Below are positions 49,873-58,585 of a stretch of DNA of 64,000 bases, piece by piece. Every line of letters begins with the position of its first letter. The first letter of the stretch is position 1. The stretch is from positions 2,640,001 to 2,704,000 of the forward strand of contig NZ_AP019400.1 in NCBI RefSeq assembly GCF_004295585.1. The letters are read 5' to 3'. Both the position numbers and the translations under genes were made by a program. The DNA is from Cohnella abietis. Lineage in GTDB: Bacteria > Bacillota > Bacilli > Paenibacillales > Paenibacillaceae. The notes below the pieces were generated by a model. It saw only the letters and a program-made list of their open reading frames with translations. It had not been told where the DNA came from and ran no database searches.

Positions 49873-51906
49873 ATGACAACCGCAAGCTATGAAAGATGGG
49901 TATGGATTGAACTAATCGGATTCGACAATACGAGAAGCGACTTTGGTGTAGCTGACTATTTGGAGACAATAGGGGTTATTCCGGATGGTATTTCGTTACT
50001 CTTGTTTACTCCAGACTTCGTGCATGCCCATAAAGGGATGGAGAAAGAGCAAGATCTGCCGATAGAGATGTGCTCCTATGCGGCGCGTCCCTATGGCAAG
50101 CTGCACGATAGACAGCAATGGACGAATTACCAGCTGCGGGGCTTGGTCAAGGAGCTACAAAGTAAAGGCATTGATATGTACTGCAGCTTTTTCAATTTGT
50201 TTCTGTTTCAGAATGAGGGGCAGGAAAAAGCGAGCGAATGGTGCGCCTCACATCCTGAGCTATATGAGATGAGAAAGTCGGGAGAAGCGTTTCCGGTCAT
50301 TAATCCGTTAAAGCGATTTAAGGACGGTACGTATTATGAGGACAGATTTATTAGCGATCTGATGACCGTGATGAGAGATTACAATTTTGATGGCTATCAC
50401 GGCGCAGATGGATACACGAGCCCGCGTCTTAGCTTGGCCGAGGCCGATTACTCCGACGATATGGTTGAACAGTTCGTAAAGCTCAGCGGCGTGGAATTGC
50501 CGGGAAATCTCCTTGCTGTGTGCGATAATAATCCACTCGAAATGGAAAAGCGGGGCGATTGGATCTGGAAGAATAAGCGGGTGGAGTGGATTCGCTTCTA
50601 TGCTAACCGATGGGGGCAACTGTGGCAGAAGATCATGCCGGCGATCCATAATGAGGGCAAAAAGGCTGTTCTTAATTCAGTATGGACTAGAGATCCGTTC
50701 GAAGCCTTATATCGTTATGGTGTCGATTACCAGCTGCTTGCTGCGTCTGGGGTTGATGGATTCGTTATCGAATCCGTCGCTGCATCCCTTTCTGCGGGCG
50801 CTGGAGAAACCGAATATGGCGAGCCTGGATCTGAATTTATGGCCATGATTTTATTGATTAAAGCTTACGTACCTAATATGAAGCTCATTTGTTTAAATGC
50901 GATTCAGGATACCAACGAGCAGTGGGATGGAATTAATCACGTTCCAACGATAGTAGAAAGAGATATTTATGCTTTCTCTAATCTATATTTGCAAAATCGA
51001 GAGGGGATACAACGCTGTGCCTCAGGCTTTGTTGCTTGCTTAGGCGATGGCATCAGCAGGGACAGCTGGGATAAGATTCTGAAGCGTTGGGATTTGGGCT
51101 TCGACGGAGTGCCTGAACGGATTATCGGTGCTAGTTATGTCTGGTCAGACGAAGCTTTGAACCAAGCACTTAAAGAATATCCGACGACCCGTAACTGGTC
51201 TTCACATAAATTACTCACGGAGCTTATCGAACGAGGTGCGCCGCTTCACACAGCAATAAATGTGAATGATTTGTCGCAAACAAGTGGTGCGATATTTGTG
51301 AACAGTATTCATTTATTGCCAGATGAGGAGCTGGATAGCGTCCTCTCTTATCGGAATGGACCCTCTGTTCTAATTGGAAGCATGACTCAGCGGATTGCAC
51401 AGGCATTGGCGAGCTTCGGCTTATCGATTGATTACGAGCCGAACCAGTTGTTTGGAGTAGCGCGTGATAATAATGGTGCCATTATTAAAGCTTTCGTTAT
51501 GGAAGCTACAGAGCACCCTGTTATTGGAGAACAAGACGACCTAGCAGCAGTAAATGATGTGAAGTCATGGTTAGAGCCACTATATTTCAGTGACATATCC
51601 GAAGACTTCTTGGATGAATGTGTTCAGTCATTAAATGCTTACGCGGGAACACCCAAGGCATTAAGCAACGAACAATATATTCGTACAACCGTATTGGAGG
51701 TTAGTCCGGGACGTTGGCGGATTCTAATGCGAAATCTTCATATTAATTATAAGTCGGCACATCTTGATCTAGGTCGATCTATTTCGAAGATTACTGTTAT
51801 GACAGAATTCCCGGGCATACCTATATTTCCTAAAGGGTCTGAGTTCAGTCTGTATGTACCCGGTCGGGGCATGGTTATCGTGGAAGTAGACTTCTCTGTA
51901 AATTAA
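49873..51906 (+). CDS. uncharacterised TIM-barrel protein, locus 2
   Basis: 677 residues from ATG 49873, behind GGGGGAGACAG. I do not recognise a named family. The first ~390 residues look like a glycosidase barrel (GIDMYCSFFNLFLFQ, YNFDGYHGADGYTSPR with acidic residues, KKAVLNSVWTRDP, VDGFVIESVAAS). Residues ~400-560 form a GATase-like Rossmann domain, and a beta-sandwich ends the chain. This GH42-like three-part plan matches the protein at 19184 of locus 1 although the sequences are only weakly alike. No signal peptide. Probably a cytosolic glycosidase for imported oligosaccharides. Confidence 0.62.
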   Translation: MTTASYERWVWIELIGFDNTRSDFGVADYLETIGVIPDGISLLLFTPDFVHAHKGMEKEQDLPIEMCSYAARPYGKLHDRQQWTNYQLRGLVKELQSKGIDMYCSFFNLFLFQNEGQEKASEWCASHPELYEMRKSGEAFPVINPLKRFKDGTYYEDRFISDLMTVMRDYNFDGYHGADGYTSPRLSLAEADYSDDMVEQFVKLSGVELPGNLLAVCDNNPLEMEKRGDWIWKNKRVEWIRFYANRWGQLWQKIMPAIHNEGKKAVLNSVWTRDPFEALYRYGVDYQLLAASGVDGFVIESVAASLSAGAGETEYGEPGSEFMAMILLIKAYVPNMKLICLNAIQDTNEQWDGINHVPTIVERDIYAFSNLYLQNREGIQRCASGFVACLGDGISRDSWDKILKRWDLGFDGVPERIIGASYVWSDEALNQALKEYPTTRNWSSHKLLTELIERGAPLHTAINVNDLSQTSGAIFVNSIHLLPDEELDSVLSYRNGPSVLIGSMTQRIAQALASFGLSIDYEPNQLFGVARDNNGAIIKAFVMEATEHPVIGEQDDLAAVNDVKSWLEPLYFSDISEDFLDECVQSLNAYAGTPKALSNEQYIRTTVLEVSPGRWRILMRNLHINYKSAHLDLGRSISKITVMTEFPGIPIFPKGSEFSLYVPGRGMVIVEVDFSVN

Positions 51907-51928
51907 TAATTAATGAGGTGCGGTAAAA

Positions 51929-53656
51929 ATGGGAAAACGCAAAAATAACAATCCAACTCCAACCGTTGCAGGGGAGTTTCCTATCGGTATTTTCGTTGAA
52001 CCGACTCCATCGGCAACATCTTATGAAACCTATGCTGAAATTCGGTCCATGAATGCTAACTTTATCGTCGCTCAGCAGCTGACTACACCGGCTTCGACAG
52101 ATTGGGCATTGGAGAAGGCATTGGCTAACAATATAAAAATATTGGTAACCGACACTGGAATACGCTGGATTCAGTCGGAATGGATAGCCCAGAACTCTGA
52201 TGATGGAGAAGGAGTATCTCTTCATGAGGCTAGCTCCATAGGTCAAACATTCACAACACCAGATGTGGATGATTTAAGCCTTGCTATTATTTCTTTCAAG
52301 AAGCAAGGGGTATGGCCTGAAGGTAAGTCCGTGACTCTGAGCATCTACAATAATCTCAGGAAAGAAGCACTACTTGCAAGCTCAACGCTTACAGGTCCGA
52401 TCGAAACAAATTATCCTGAGTTCCGATTAAATGTTATGCCCGTGGGGTTAAATACGCCTTATTATCCTGTGGAAGCCAATTCGTCGTATTATATGGAGCT
52501 AACGACGGATAGCAGCACAAATCTAGGCCCCTTCCTAACGAGTGCATCCAATGATTACATTGGCGGCCAAGCCTATGTGAATGGTTCTCCTGTGTCTTAT
52601 GATCTTTATTTCCAAGTGACATTGAAAACGTCCCGAGGGGGTAGTATATCGGCTTTTTCCCAAACCGGAAGGCCATCCGATAATTACATCCAGCAGCTAG
52701 TTAATCATTACAAATCTCATCCTGCAGTTCTAGGCTATAACTTGATTGATGAACCGTTCGGTGAATTGTATCCGATGATGAAAGAAACGTCAGATAAGAT
52801 TAAGGCACTTGATCCTGATCGTATGATCTACACCAATCATTACGCGTTGAATGAAGAGGGTGATCATTACTTTGCATTAGAGGGTACACCGCCAATGGGA
52901 TACGAGGATTACTATAATAACTGGCTGGCTACGAATCCGGATATGTTCTCTTTTGACTATTATCCATTCAAGAAGGATGGATTTGATGACAAGCCTTATT
53001 ATCAAACGTTGGAATTTTTCCGTGAGAAGAGTCTATTAAATGAGATTGATTTCTGGGCTTATATACAAAGCGTGGCCTATGATTATTTTCATATTATAGA
53101 GCCGAATGAGCATCAAATTAGATTTCAGATCTATTCCACATTAGCCTATGGAGCCAAAGGTTATGTGTATTGGACTTATGGCACACCTCCTACCTTGGAA
53201 AATGGGGAAGAAATGTGTCATGGGGCAATTATCTTAAAAGATGGTTCTAAGAATGCAACGTATGAAGCTGCAAAAGCAATTAATGGTGAAATACTCAAGC
53301 TCGGTAATGTGCTATTATCCCTTACTTCTAAAGAAGTTTATCACACAGGTCATTTGCCACCATCTACTAAACCTTTACCCTCCACTTTTTTCTGGCAGCT
53401 GACAGAGCTCGAATCTACAACGCCATTGATCATTTCTTATTTCGAGAATGATGTGGGTAGAAAATATGTCATGGTAGTTAGTAGGGATATGGATCATTCA
53501 CAAGAGTTAACCTTTACTCTCTCAGGTGATCTGCAAGCTGTAAGTGAGGTGTGTAGAGCAACAGGAGAAGAAATAGAAGCCGGATACAATGCGGCAACTG
53601 GAACACTATCTGCGAGCTTTGCGCCTGGAGATGGCAGATTGTACGCGTTAAAATGA
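51929..53656 (+). CDS. cytosolic barrel glycosidase-like protein, twin of the secreted enzyme
   Basis: 575 residues; ATG 51929, GAGGTGCGG ribosome site. It begins MGKRKNNNPTPTVAGEFPIG, while the secreted paralogue at 54939 reads the same PTPTVSGEFPIGIF just after its signal peptide. So this copy is the mature enzyme with a short basic leader in place of the export signal. Shared core: an inserted beta-domain (~95-225; SSYYMELTTDSSTNLGPFL), then a barrel with YNLIDEPFGELYP (probable acid/base Glu), FSFDYYPF and LAYGAKGYVYWTYG. A short beta-domain ends it. The fold suggests clan GH-A. Substrate unknown. Confidence 0.75.
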   Translation: MGKRKNNNPTPTVAGEFPIGIFVEPTPSATSYETYAEIRSMNANFIVAQQLTTPASTDWALEKALANNIKILVTDTGIRWIQSEWIAQNSDDGEGVSLHEASSIGQTFTTPDVDDLSLAIISFKKQGVWPEGKSVTLSIYNNLRKEALLASSTLTGPIETNYPEFRLNVMPVGLNTPYYPVEANSSYYMELTTDSSTNLGPFLTSASNDYIGGQAYVNGSPVSYDLYFQVTLKTSRGGSISAFSQTGRPSDNYIQQLVNHYKSHPAVLGYNLIDEPFGELYPMMKETSDKIKALDPDRMIYTNHYALNEEGDHYFALEGTPPMGYEDYYNNWLATNPDMFSFDYYPFKKDGFDDKPYYQTLEFFREKSLLNEIDFWAYIQSVAYDYFHIIEPNEHQIRFQIYSTLAYGAKGYVYWTYGTPPTLENGEEMCHGAIILKDGSKNATYEAAKAINGEILKLGNVLLSLTSKEVYHTGHLPPSTKPLPSTFFWQLTELESTTPLIISYFENDVGRKYVMVVSRDMDHSQELTFTLSGDLQAVSEVCRATGEEIEAGYNAATGTLSASFAPGDGRLYALK

Positions 53657-53688
53657 TTCAGAGATAGAAGGATAAGAGGTGGGCAGGG

Positions 53689-54762
53689 ATGTCTGACAAT
53701 GATGTGTACGTGGAAGATATAGCAGCTGGCAACGAATTTCGAGAGCAGCAAAAGCTACAATTCGATGAGCTAGTAAATAACCTACGCATGGCTGCTCAAG
53801 AGAAAAGAAAATCGTTTTTTAAGCTGGATACTTCAAGTGTTTCCGCTTTTGAGAGGGACGCAGCTCAGAAGCGGGAGCAGCTTAAGAGCATGCTAGGGTG
53901 GCCGCTGCGGCTGAATAATGAAAATGAAACAAATGATAGTATCTTGGCAGCTCCGGCTGCCAAGGTCACTTATGTCGCAGAAGATAAGCTTGGTAGCATC
54001 TATCGAGTGGAGATTGAGGCTGGCTATGGGTTAACGACCTATGGCCTGCTTTTCATTCCGAAGAAGGAAGGGCCGCATCCTCTCGTCATTTCTCAGCATG
54101 GAGGATGGGGAACACCAGAGCTTTGTTCCGGGCTTAATGGAGACAACAACTATAACGACATGACTCGTAGAGTATTGAGGCAGGGGATGGCTGTTTTTGC
54201 ACCGCAATTATTGCTATGGAATGCAGAGCTTCAAGGCCCCGAGTACCACAGACATCAGTATGATAACCAACTGAAGCAGCTAGGAAGCTCAATTGCCGCA
54301 GTAGAAATATTTAAAATCCAAAGAGCGCTTGATTACTTAATAGCTCGACCGGACATTGATGGCTCAAGGGTTGGAATGATTGGATTGTCATACGGCGGCT
54401 TTTATACGATGTTTACGGCTGCCATAGATACGAGAATTAAAGCGGCTTACTCCTCCTGTTTTATTAATAATCGCTTTGTAGCTGATTGGCAGGATTTTAC
54501 CTGGTTTAATTCGGGGAACACATTTTTGGATGCTGAGGTGTGTACACTTATTGCCCCACGTTTCTTATATTTGGAAGTAGGGACTCGGGATGAAACCTTT
54601 CTCTATGAACATGCGGAGCCAGAGATCAATAAGGTTGCAGCGCATTATGAGCAATTAAACATAGGGCATCTTTTCCATGGTAAAGCTTTTGACGGAGGGC
54701 ATGAGCTGGATACGAACAATGAGGGGATTGCCCTTTTCTGTAGCTTTCTCTTGAAAGCTTAA
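53689..54762 (+). CDS. alpha/beta hydrolase (acetyl-esterase/dienelactone-hydrolase-like)
   Basis: 357 residues, ATG 53689, no signal peptide. The nucleophile elbow GLSYGG places S234; the oxyanion segment is ISQHGGWGTPE; the acid is in GTRDETFLYEH and the catalytic histidine in FDGGHELD. An N-terminal helical extension (~1-60) is charged and possibly a coiled coil. The architecture resembles large acetyl-xylan-esterase-like and glucuronoyl-esterase-like hydrolases. Last gene of the locus 2 operon, 32 bp after the cytosolic glycosidase-like gene. Motif 2 copy C starts right after its stop. It probably removes ester groups from imported oligosaccharides. Confidence 0.83.
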   Translation: MSDNDVYVEDIAAGNEFREQQKLQFDELVNNLRMAAQEKRKSFFKLDTSSVSAFERDAAQKREQLKSMLGWPLRLNNENETNDSILAAPAAKVTYVAEDKLGSIYRVEIEAGYGLTTYGLLFIPKKEGPHPLVISQHGGWGTPELCSGLNGDNNYNDMTRRVLRQGMAVFAPQLLLWNAELQGPEYHRHQYDNQLKQLGSSIAAVEIFKIQRALDYLIARPDIDGSRVGMIGLSYGGFYTMFTAAIDTRIKAAYSSCFINNRFVADWQDFTWFNSGNTFLDAEVCTLIAPRFLYLEVGTRDETFLYEHAEPEINKVAAHYEQLNIGHLFHGKAFDGGHELDTNNEGIALFCSFLLKA

Positions 54763-54766
54763 GAGC

Positions 54767-54828
54767 GCAACAGATGTCAATAAAGGCAACATTGGCAAAT
54801 AGAACCGTTAATCAGGATGTCTTATACT
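54767..54828 (+). promoter_or_regulatory. motif 2 copy C plus -10
   Basis: A 36-bp match (54767-54802) starting GCAACAGATGTCAA and ending TGGCAAATAG differs from copies A/B at five positions. TATACT lies at 54823-54828, again exactly 20 nt after the motif. It gives the secreted enzyme its own activated promoter. Confidence 0.75.
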
Positions 54829-54833
54829 CAATT

Positions 54834-54849
54834 AAGTAAGCGCTTACTT
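54834..54849 (+). promoter_or_regulatory. probable cre (CcpA) site or LacI-family operator
   Basis: AAGTAAGCGCTTACTT is a perfect 16-bp palindrome with a central CG, just after the -10 of the secreted-enzyme promoter. Against the cre consensus TGWAARCGYTWNCA it matches 12 of 14 positions, missing only the outer bases. A site over the start of transcription predicts catabolite repression by roadblock; a local LacI-type repressor is the alternative. Confidence 0.6.
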
Positions 54850-54938
54850 TGTGGCGGATTAATGATTCAGGAAGGGGGATTTGGACGAACTAGAGCTTAG
54901 ATTGTGCAAGTCAAATCCTATTATGAGGTGACAATGAG

Positions 54939-57551
54939 ATGTTAAGAAAAACATTGCTAGGTTTACTTGCACTCGTAATAACAGTAGGTATGTTAATTAG
55001 CCCTCAAGCCTATGCAAATCCAAATCCGACACCAACAGTTTCTGGGGAGTTTCCCATCGGTATCTTTTTCGAGCCGCCACCAGCTGATGTTACTGATGCC
55101 TCTTTCGCAGATATACGGGCAATGAACGCTAACTTTATTGTCGCTAGCAATCTGAATACAACGCCAGCCACAACGGATTGGGCTTTGGAGAAGGCGGCAG
55201 CTAATCATCTGAAATACTTGGTTACTGATACGGGGATTCGTTGGTATCGCTCGGAATGGATCTCTCAAAACTCTGATAACGGAGATGCACTTTACCTTCG
55301 CAATGATAAATCAATCGGTCAAACCTTCAAAACTCCTCCTCAAACGGATATGGCGATATGGAAGCTTTCTTTCAAGAAAAGTGGAGCATGGCCTTCTGGG
55401 ACATCGGCTACAGTCCGTATATATAACGGCCCGGACAAAACAACACTTATTGGAAGCTCAACGCTTACGGGGCCAATCGTAACGAATTATCCCGAGTTTG
55501 TTATTAATGGTGCAGTGGTTGCGCCCAATACATCGTATTATATGGAACTGACTACAGATAGCACGACAAATTTAGGTCCGTTCTTAATGAGTAGCTCGGA
55601 CACCTATGCAGATGGGCAGGCTTACTTAAATGGTTCACCGTTATCGAACGATATTTACTTTCAAATGACGTTACCTCGATCAGGTGGTGGCAATTGGAAT
55701 GCTTTTTCACCAACGAACGACTTAACGGATGACTATATCGAGAAATACGTGAATCATTATAAATCCAATCCTGCCTTGTTGGGGTACAATCTGGTTGATG
55801 AGCCGTTTGCTGATGTGTTCCCCAAGCTGAAGTCTGTGTCAGATAAGATTAAGGCTATTGATCCGGATCATATGGTATACACGAATTTATACGGTGTGTG
55901 TGATAATTGCCAACATTATTATAGTGGCACTGATGATCCTGTAAACGGTGGCTATGAAAATTATGTTAACAGTTGGTTAGCTACCAACCCCGACATGATT
56001 TCCTTTGATGCATATCCTTATTTAACGACTGGGTTTGATGAAAAGCCTTATTATCAGTCCTTGGAGTATTTCCGTAAGCAATCCTTATTAAATGGAACAG
56101 ATCTTTGGGCTTATATCCAAGCTATGTCTTATGATTATTTTAATATGACAGAGCCCAATGAGAGCCAACTGAAATTTCAAGTTTATTCTACTTTAGCCTA
56201 TGGAGCGAAGGGGTATGTATACTTTACCTACCATACTCCTGCAGGCATGGATAACGGACTTATCTTACCGGATGGGACGAAAAATGATACCTATGAATAT
56301 GCGAAGGCTGTTAACGGAGAGGTTCTGAAGTTAGGTTCAACGCTGCTATCACTTACATCTAAAGATGTGTATCATACCGGCGGGGTACCTCCGTTTGCAA
56401 CTGCGCTGCCTTCGACATACTTCTGGCAACCACAAGCTAGTGCGCCAGCAATGCCGATGATTGTATCCCGTTTTGAGAATGATAATGGAAGACAATTCGT
56501 TATGATCGTTAATAAAGATTTGGAAAATTCGCATACCCAGTCCTTCACACTGTCAAATACACCAGTTTCGGTCAAAGAAGTATCTAAAACGACCGGATTG
56601 GAGGTTGCTACGAATTATAATGCGACAACGGGTGCTTTAAGCGCTGTTTTTGCACCAGGTGAAGGCAGACTTTATGCACTTGATGCATCGGGAGGCACGC
56701 TGACAGCGAACAATCACGTTGTTGAAGCAGCGGCTAACGCAGTAACGAATGGCATATTGTCTGCTAATGGCACTACCACAGCCTCTGTGTTCAGTATCGT
56801 AACGAATGGTGCCAAAGGAACAGCCGTTATCACGAACACAGCAACGGGAGCCTTTACCTATACGCCTAATCCAGGAGCGACTGGAGCAGATACCTTTACA
56901 TTCAAAGTAAAGAACGGAACGATCAACTCCAATATAGCAACCGTAACGGTAAACATTGCATCGAATGTGCTTTCAACTACATTAACAGGAGCAAAAGCAG
57001 TCCAGCCAGGAAAGAAATTTACTGTTAAATATGGACTTAAAGGTGTAAATCAAAGTATCTATGCTCAGGATATTAAGGTGGATTATGATCCTGCTGTCAT
57101 GGAGTTTGTATCTGCCCAATCAATTAAGGAGTCTGTTAAGCTCATTCGTACAGTTAAAAATCCAGGCGGTAAGCTTCGCTTTGTGATAGCGAGTGAGGGT
57201 GCTGGAAATGCGGTGACGGGGAATACGGAGGTCATTGAGCTTACCTTCAAGGCAAAGGAAACATCAATTGCAGCATCAGGCACTATAGCCATTACGAGTG
57301 CAATCCTCGGTGATGGTCAAGGGAATGAGATATCAGCAGCGGCATCATCCATTAGTGTATTTGTAGCCAATCTAGGTGATTTGAATTTGGATGGTAAAGT
57401 GACAGTTGGTGATTTAGCTATTGCAGCACTTAATTATGGTAAAACTATAAACAGCCCAGATTGGGAGCAAGTTAAGCTAGCCGATATGAACGGAGACGGG
57501 ATAATTGATCATCAGGATGTCATTGAGATTTCTAAGAAAATAGCACCATAG
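54939..57551 (+). CDS. secreted barrel glycosidase-like enzyme with cadherin-like, cohesin-like and dockerin-like modules
   Basis: 870 residues. Signal peptide ~1-27 (LGLLALVITVGMLISPQAYA), then a catalytic region (~30-585) homologous to 51929, with YNLVDEPFADVFP as probable acid/base and LAYGAKGYVYFTYH. A tandem-95/cadherin-like domain (~588-675; TGAFTYTPNPGATGADTFTF) and a cohesin-like beta-sandwich (~680-810; YAQDIKVDYDPAVMEF) follow. The tail is a type I dockerin-like pair of calcium loops (DLNLDGKVTVGD and DMNGDGIIDHQD). Having both cohesin- and dockerin-like parts allows self- or partner association at the cell surface. Start ATG 54939, behind ATGAGGTGAC. Controlled by motif 2 copy C and a cre-like site. 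Confidence 0.87.
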   Translation: MLRKTLLGLLALVITVGMLISPQAYANPNPTPTVSGEFPIGIFFEPPPADVTDASFADIRAMNANFIVASNLNTTPATTDWALEKAAANHLKYLVTDTGIRWYRSEWISQNSDNGDALYLRNDKSIGQTFKTPPQTDMAIWKLSFKKSGAWPSGTSATVRIYNGPDKTTLIGSSTLTGPIVTNYPEFVINGAVVAPNTSYYMELTTDSTTNLGPFLMSSSDTYADGQAYLNGSPLSNDIYFQMTLPRSGGGNWNAFSPTNDLTDDYIEKYVNHYKSNPALLGYNLVDEPFADVFPKLKSVSDKIKAIDPDHMVYTNLYGVCDNCQHYYSGTDDPVNGGYENYVNSWLATNPDMISFDAYPYLTTGFDEKPYYQSLEYFRKQSLLNGTDLWAYIQAMSYDYFNMTEPNESQLKFQVYSTLAYGAKGYVYFTYHTPAGMDNGLILPDGTKNDTYEYAKAVNGEVLKLGSTLLSLTSKDVYHTGGVPPFATALPSTYFWQPQASAPAMPMIVSRFENDNGRQFVMIVNKDLENSHTQSFTLSNTPVSVKEVSKTTGLEVATNYNATTGALSAVFAPGEGRLYALDASGGTLTANNHVVEAAANAVTNGILSANGTTTASVFSIVTNGAKGTAVITNTATGAFTYTPNPGATGADTFTFKVKNGTINSNIATVTVNIASNVLSTTLTGAKAVQPGKKFTVKYGLKGVNQSIYAQDIKVDYDPAVMEFVSAQSIKESVKLIRTVKNPGGKLRFVIASEGAGNAVTGNTEVIELTFKAKETSIAASGTIAITSAILGDGQGNEISAAASSISVFVANLGDLNLDGKVTVGDLAIAALNYGKTINSPDWEQVKLADMNGDGIIDHQDVIEISKKIAP

Positions 57552-57560
57552 GATTAAGCG

Positions 57561-57603
57561 AGGGCTGGCAGGGGTTAATTATACCTGCTTAGCCCTTTTT
57601 TCT
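57561..57603 (+). terminator. terminator ending locus 2
   Basis: AGGGCT and GCAGG (57561-57572) pair with CCTGC and AGCCCT (57584-57596 region), with a 2-nt internal mismatch, followed by a TTTTTTCTTT run. Confidence 0.8.
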
Positions 57604-57658
57604 TTATATTTGTTGGAAATTAACTTCTTAAACGGAGATATCACTAGACAAATGTTAT

Positions 57659-57684
57659 TTTGTGACGTATATTTATGTTACAAA
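57659..57684 (+). promoter_or_regulatory. dyad before the aldolase operon
   Basis: TTTGTGAC (57659-57666) is mirrored by GTTACAAA (57677-57684) with one mismatch, about 50 bp before the aldolase start. It is a candidate operator for the DeoR regulator encoded at the end of the operon. No confident promoter hexamers are visible. Confidence 0.45.
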
Positions 57685-57733
57685 CAAACATTATTATGTC
57701 TTATTAAAACATTAACTAAGGATGTGTTGCAGA

Positions 57734-58564
57734 ATGGCTAAAGCAAGGTTAAACCGAATGTTCAGTGAGCAGGGTAAGTGCTTCGACGTGGCAATTGATC
57801 ATGGATTTTTTAACGAGAACTCGTTTCTATCTAGTATTGAGAACATGAAGGAAGCTGTTAACACCATTGTTGATGCAAACCCAGATTGTATTCAGCTCAG
57901 CTTAGGGCAAGCAAAGCATCTGCAAGAAATTCCAGGAAAACAAAAGCCAGGACTGGTACTACGGACAGATGCGGCTAATATATACGGTGGAGTGCTTCCT
58001 AAGTTTCTGTTCAGCGAGCTTGTTCATAACGCCATTGAGCATGCGGTACGTCTTGATGCGGTAGCGGTGTGCGTTAACTTGTTGCTGTTGCCGAACCAGC
58101 CGGAGCTGCATCACCAATGCGTACGTAACGTTGCTCTTCTTAAGACAGAAGCGGAGAAATACGGCATGACTTTAATGGTAGAACCACTTGTTATGCTTCC
58201 TAACGATCAGAAGGGCGGCTACATGGTAGACGGAGACATTAACAAAATTATGCCTCTAGTACGTCAAGCAGTTGAGCTTGGAGCAGATGTTATCAAATCA
58301 GACCCATGTGACAATGTAGAAGAGTATCACCGTGTCATTGAAGTGGCTTCCGGTATTCCAGTTCTAGTTCGTGGTGGCGGACGGGCAAGCGATGAAGAGA
58401 TCGTTGCACGTACAGTTGAATTGATGAAGCAAGGCGCTTCCGGTATCGTATATGGCCGTAACGTTATTCAGCATCCAAACCCTGCGGGAATGACTAAAGC
58501 TTTAATGCAGATCGTACATCACGGTGCTACTGAACAAGAAGCACTCGCTATTTTAGCTCAATAA
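57734..58564 (+). CDS. class I aldolase of the DeoC/LacD/FbaB (DhnA) type
   Basis: 276 residues from ATG 57734; the in-frame ATG at 57722 would overlap AAGGATG. The Schiff-base lysine is K188 in GADVIKSDPCDN, and the phosphate-binding segment is VLVRGGGRASDEE. CFDVAIDHGFFNE at the N-terminus is typical of this archaeal-type FBP/LsrF/sulfofructose-phosphate aldolase group. It would cleave a ketose-1-phosphate to DHAP (or a relative) plus an aldehyde. First gene of a compact five-enzyme operon with its own kinase and isomerase. Confidence 0.87.
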   Translation: MAKARLNRMFSEQGKCFDVAIDHGFFNENSFLSSIENMKEAVNTIVDANPDCIQLSLGQAKHLQEIPGKQKPGLVLRTDAANIYGGVLPKFLFSELVHNAIEHAVRLDAVAVCVNLLLLPNQPELHHQCVRNVALLKTEAEKYGMTLMVEPLVMLPNDQKGGYMVDGDINKIMPLVRQAVELGADVIKSDPCDNVEEYHRVIEVASGIPVLVRGGGRASDEEIVARTVELMKQGASGIVYGRNVIQHPNPAGMTKALMQIVHHGATEQEALAILAQ

Positions 58565-58585
58565 TAAGAGAAGGAGGAGAAAACG

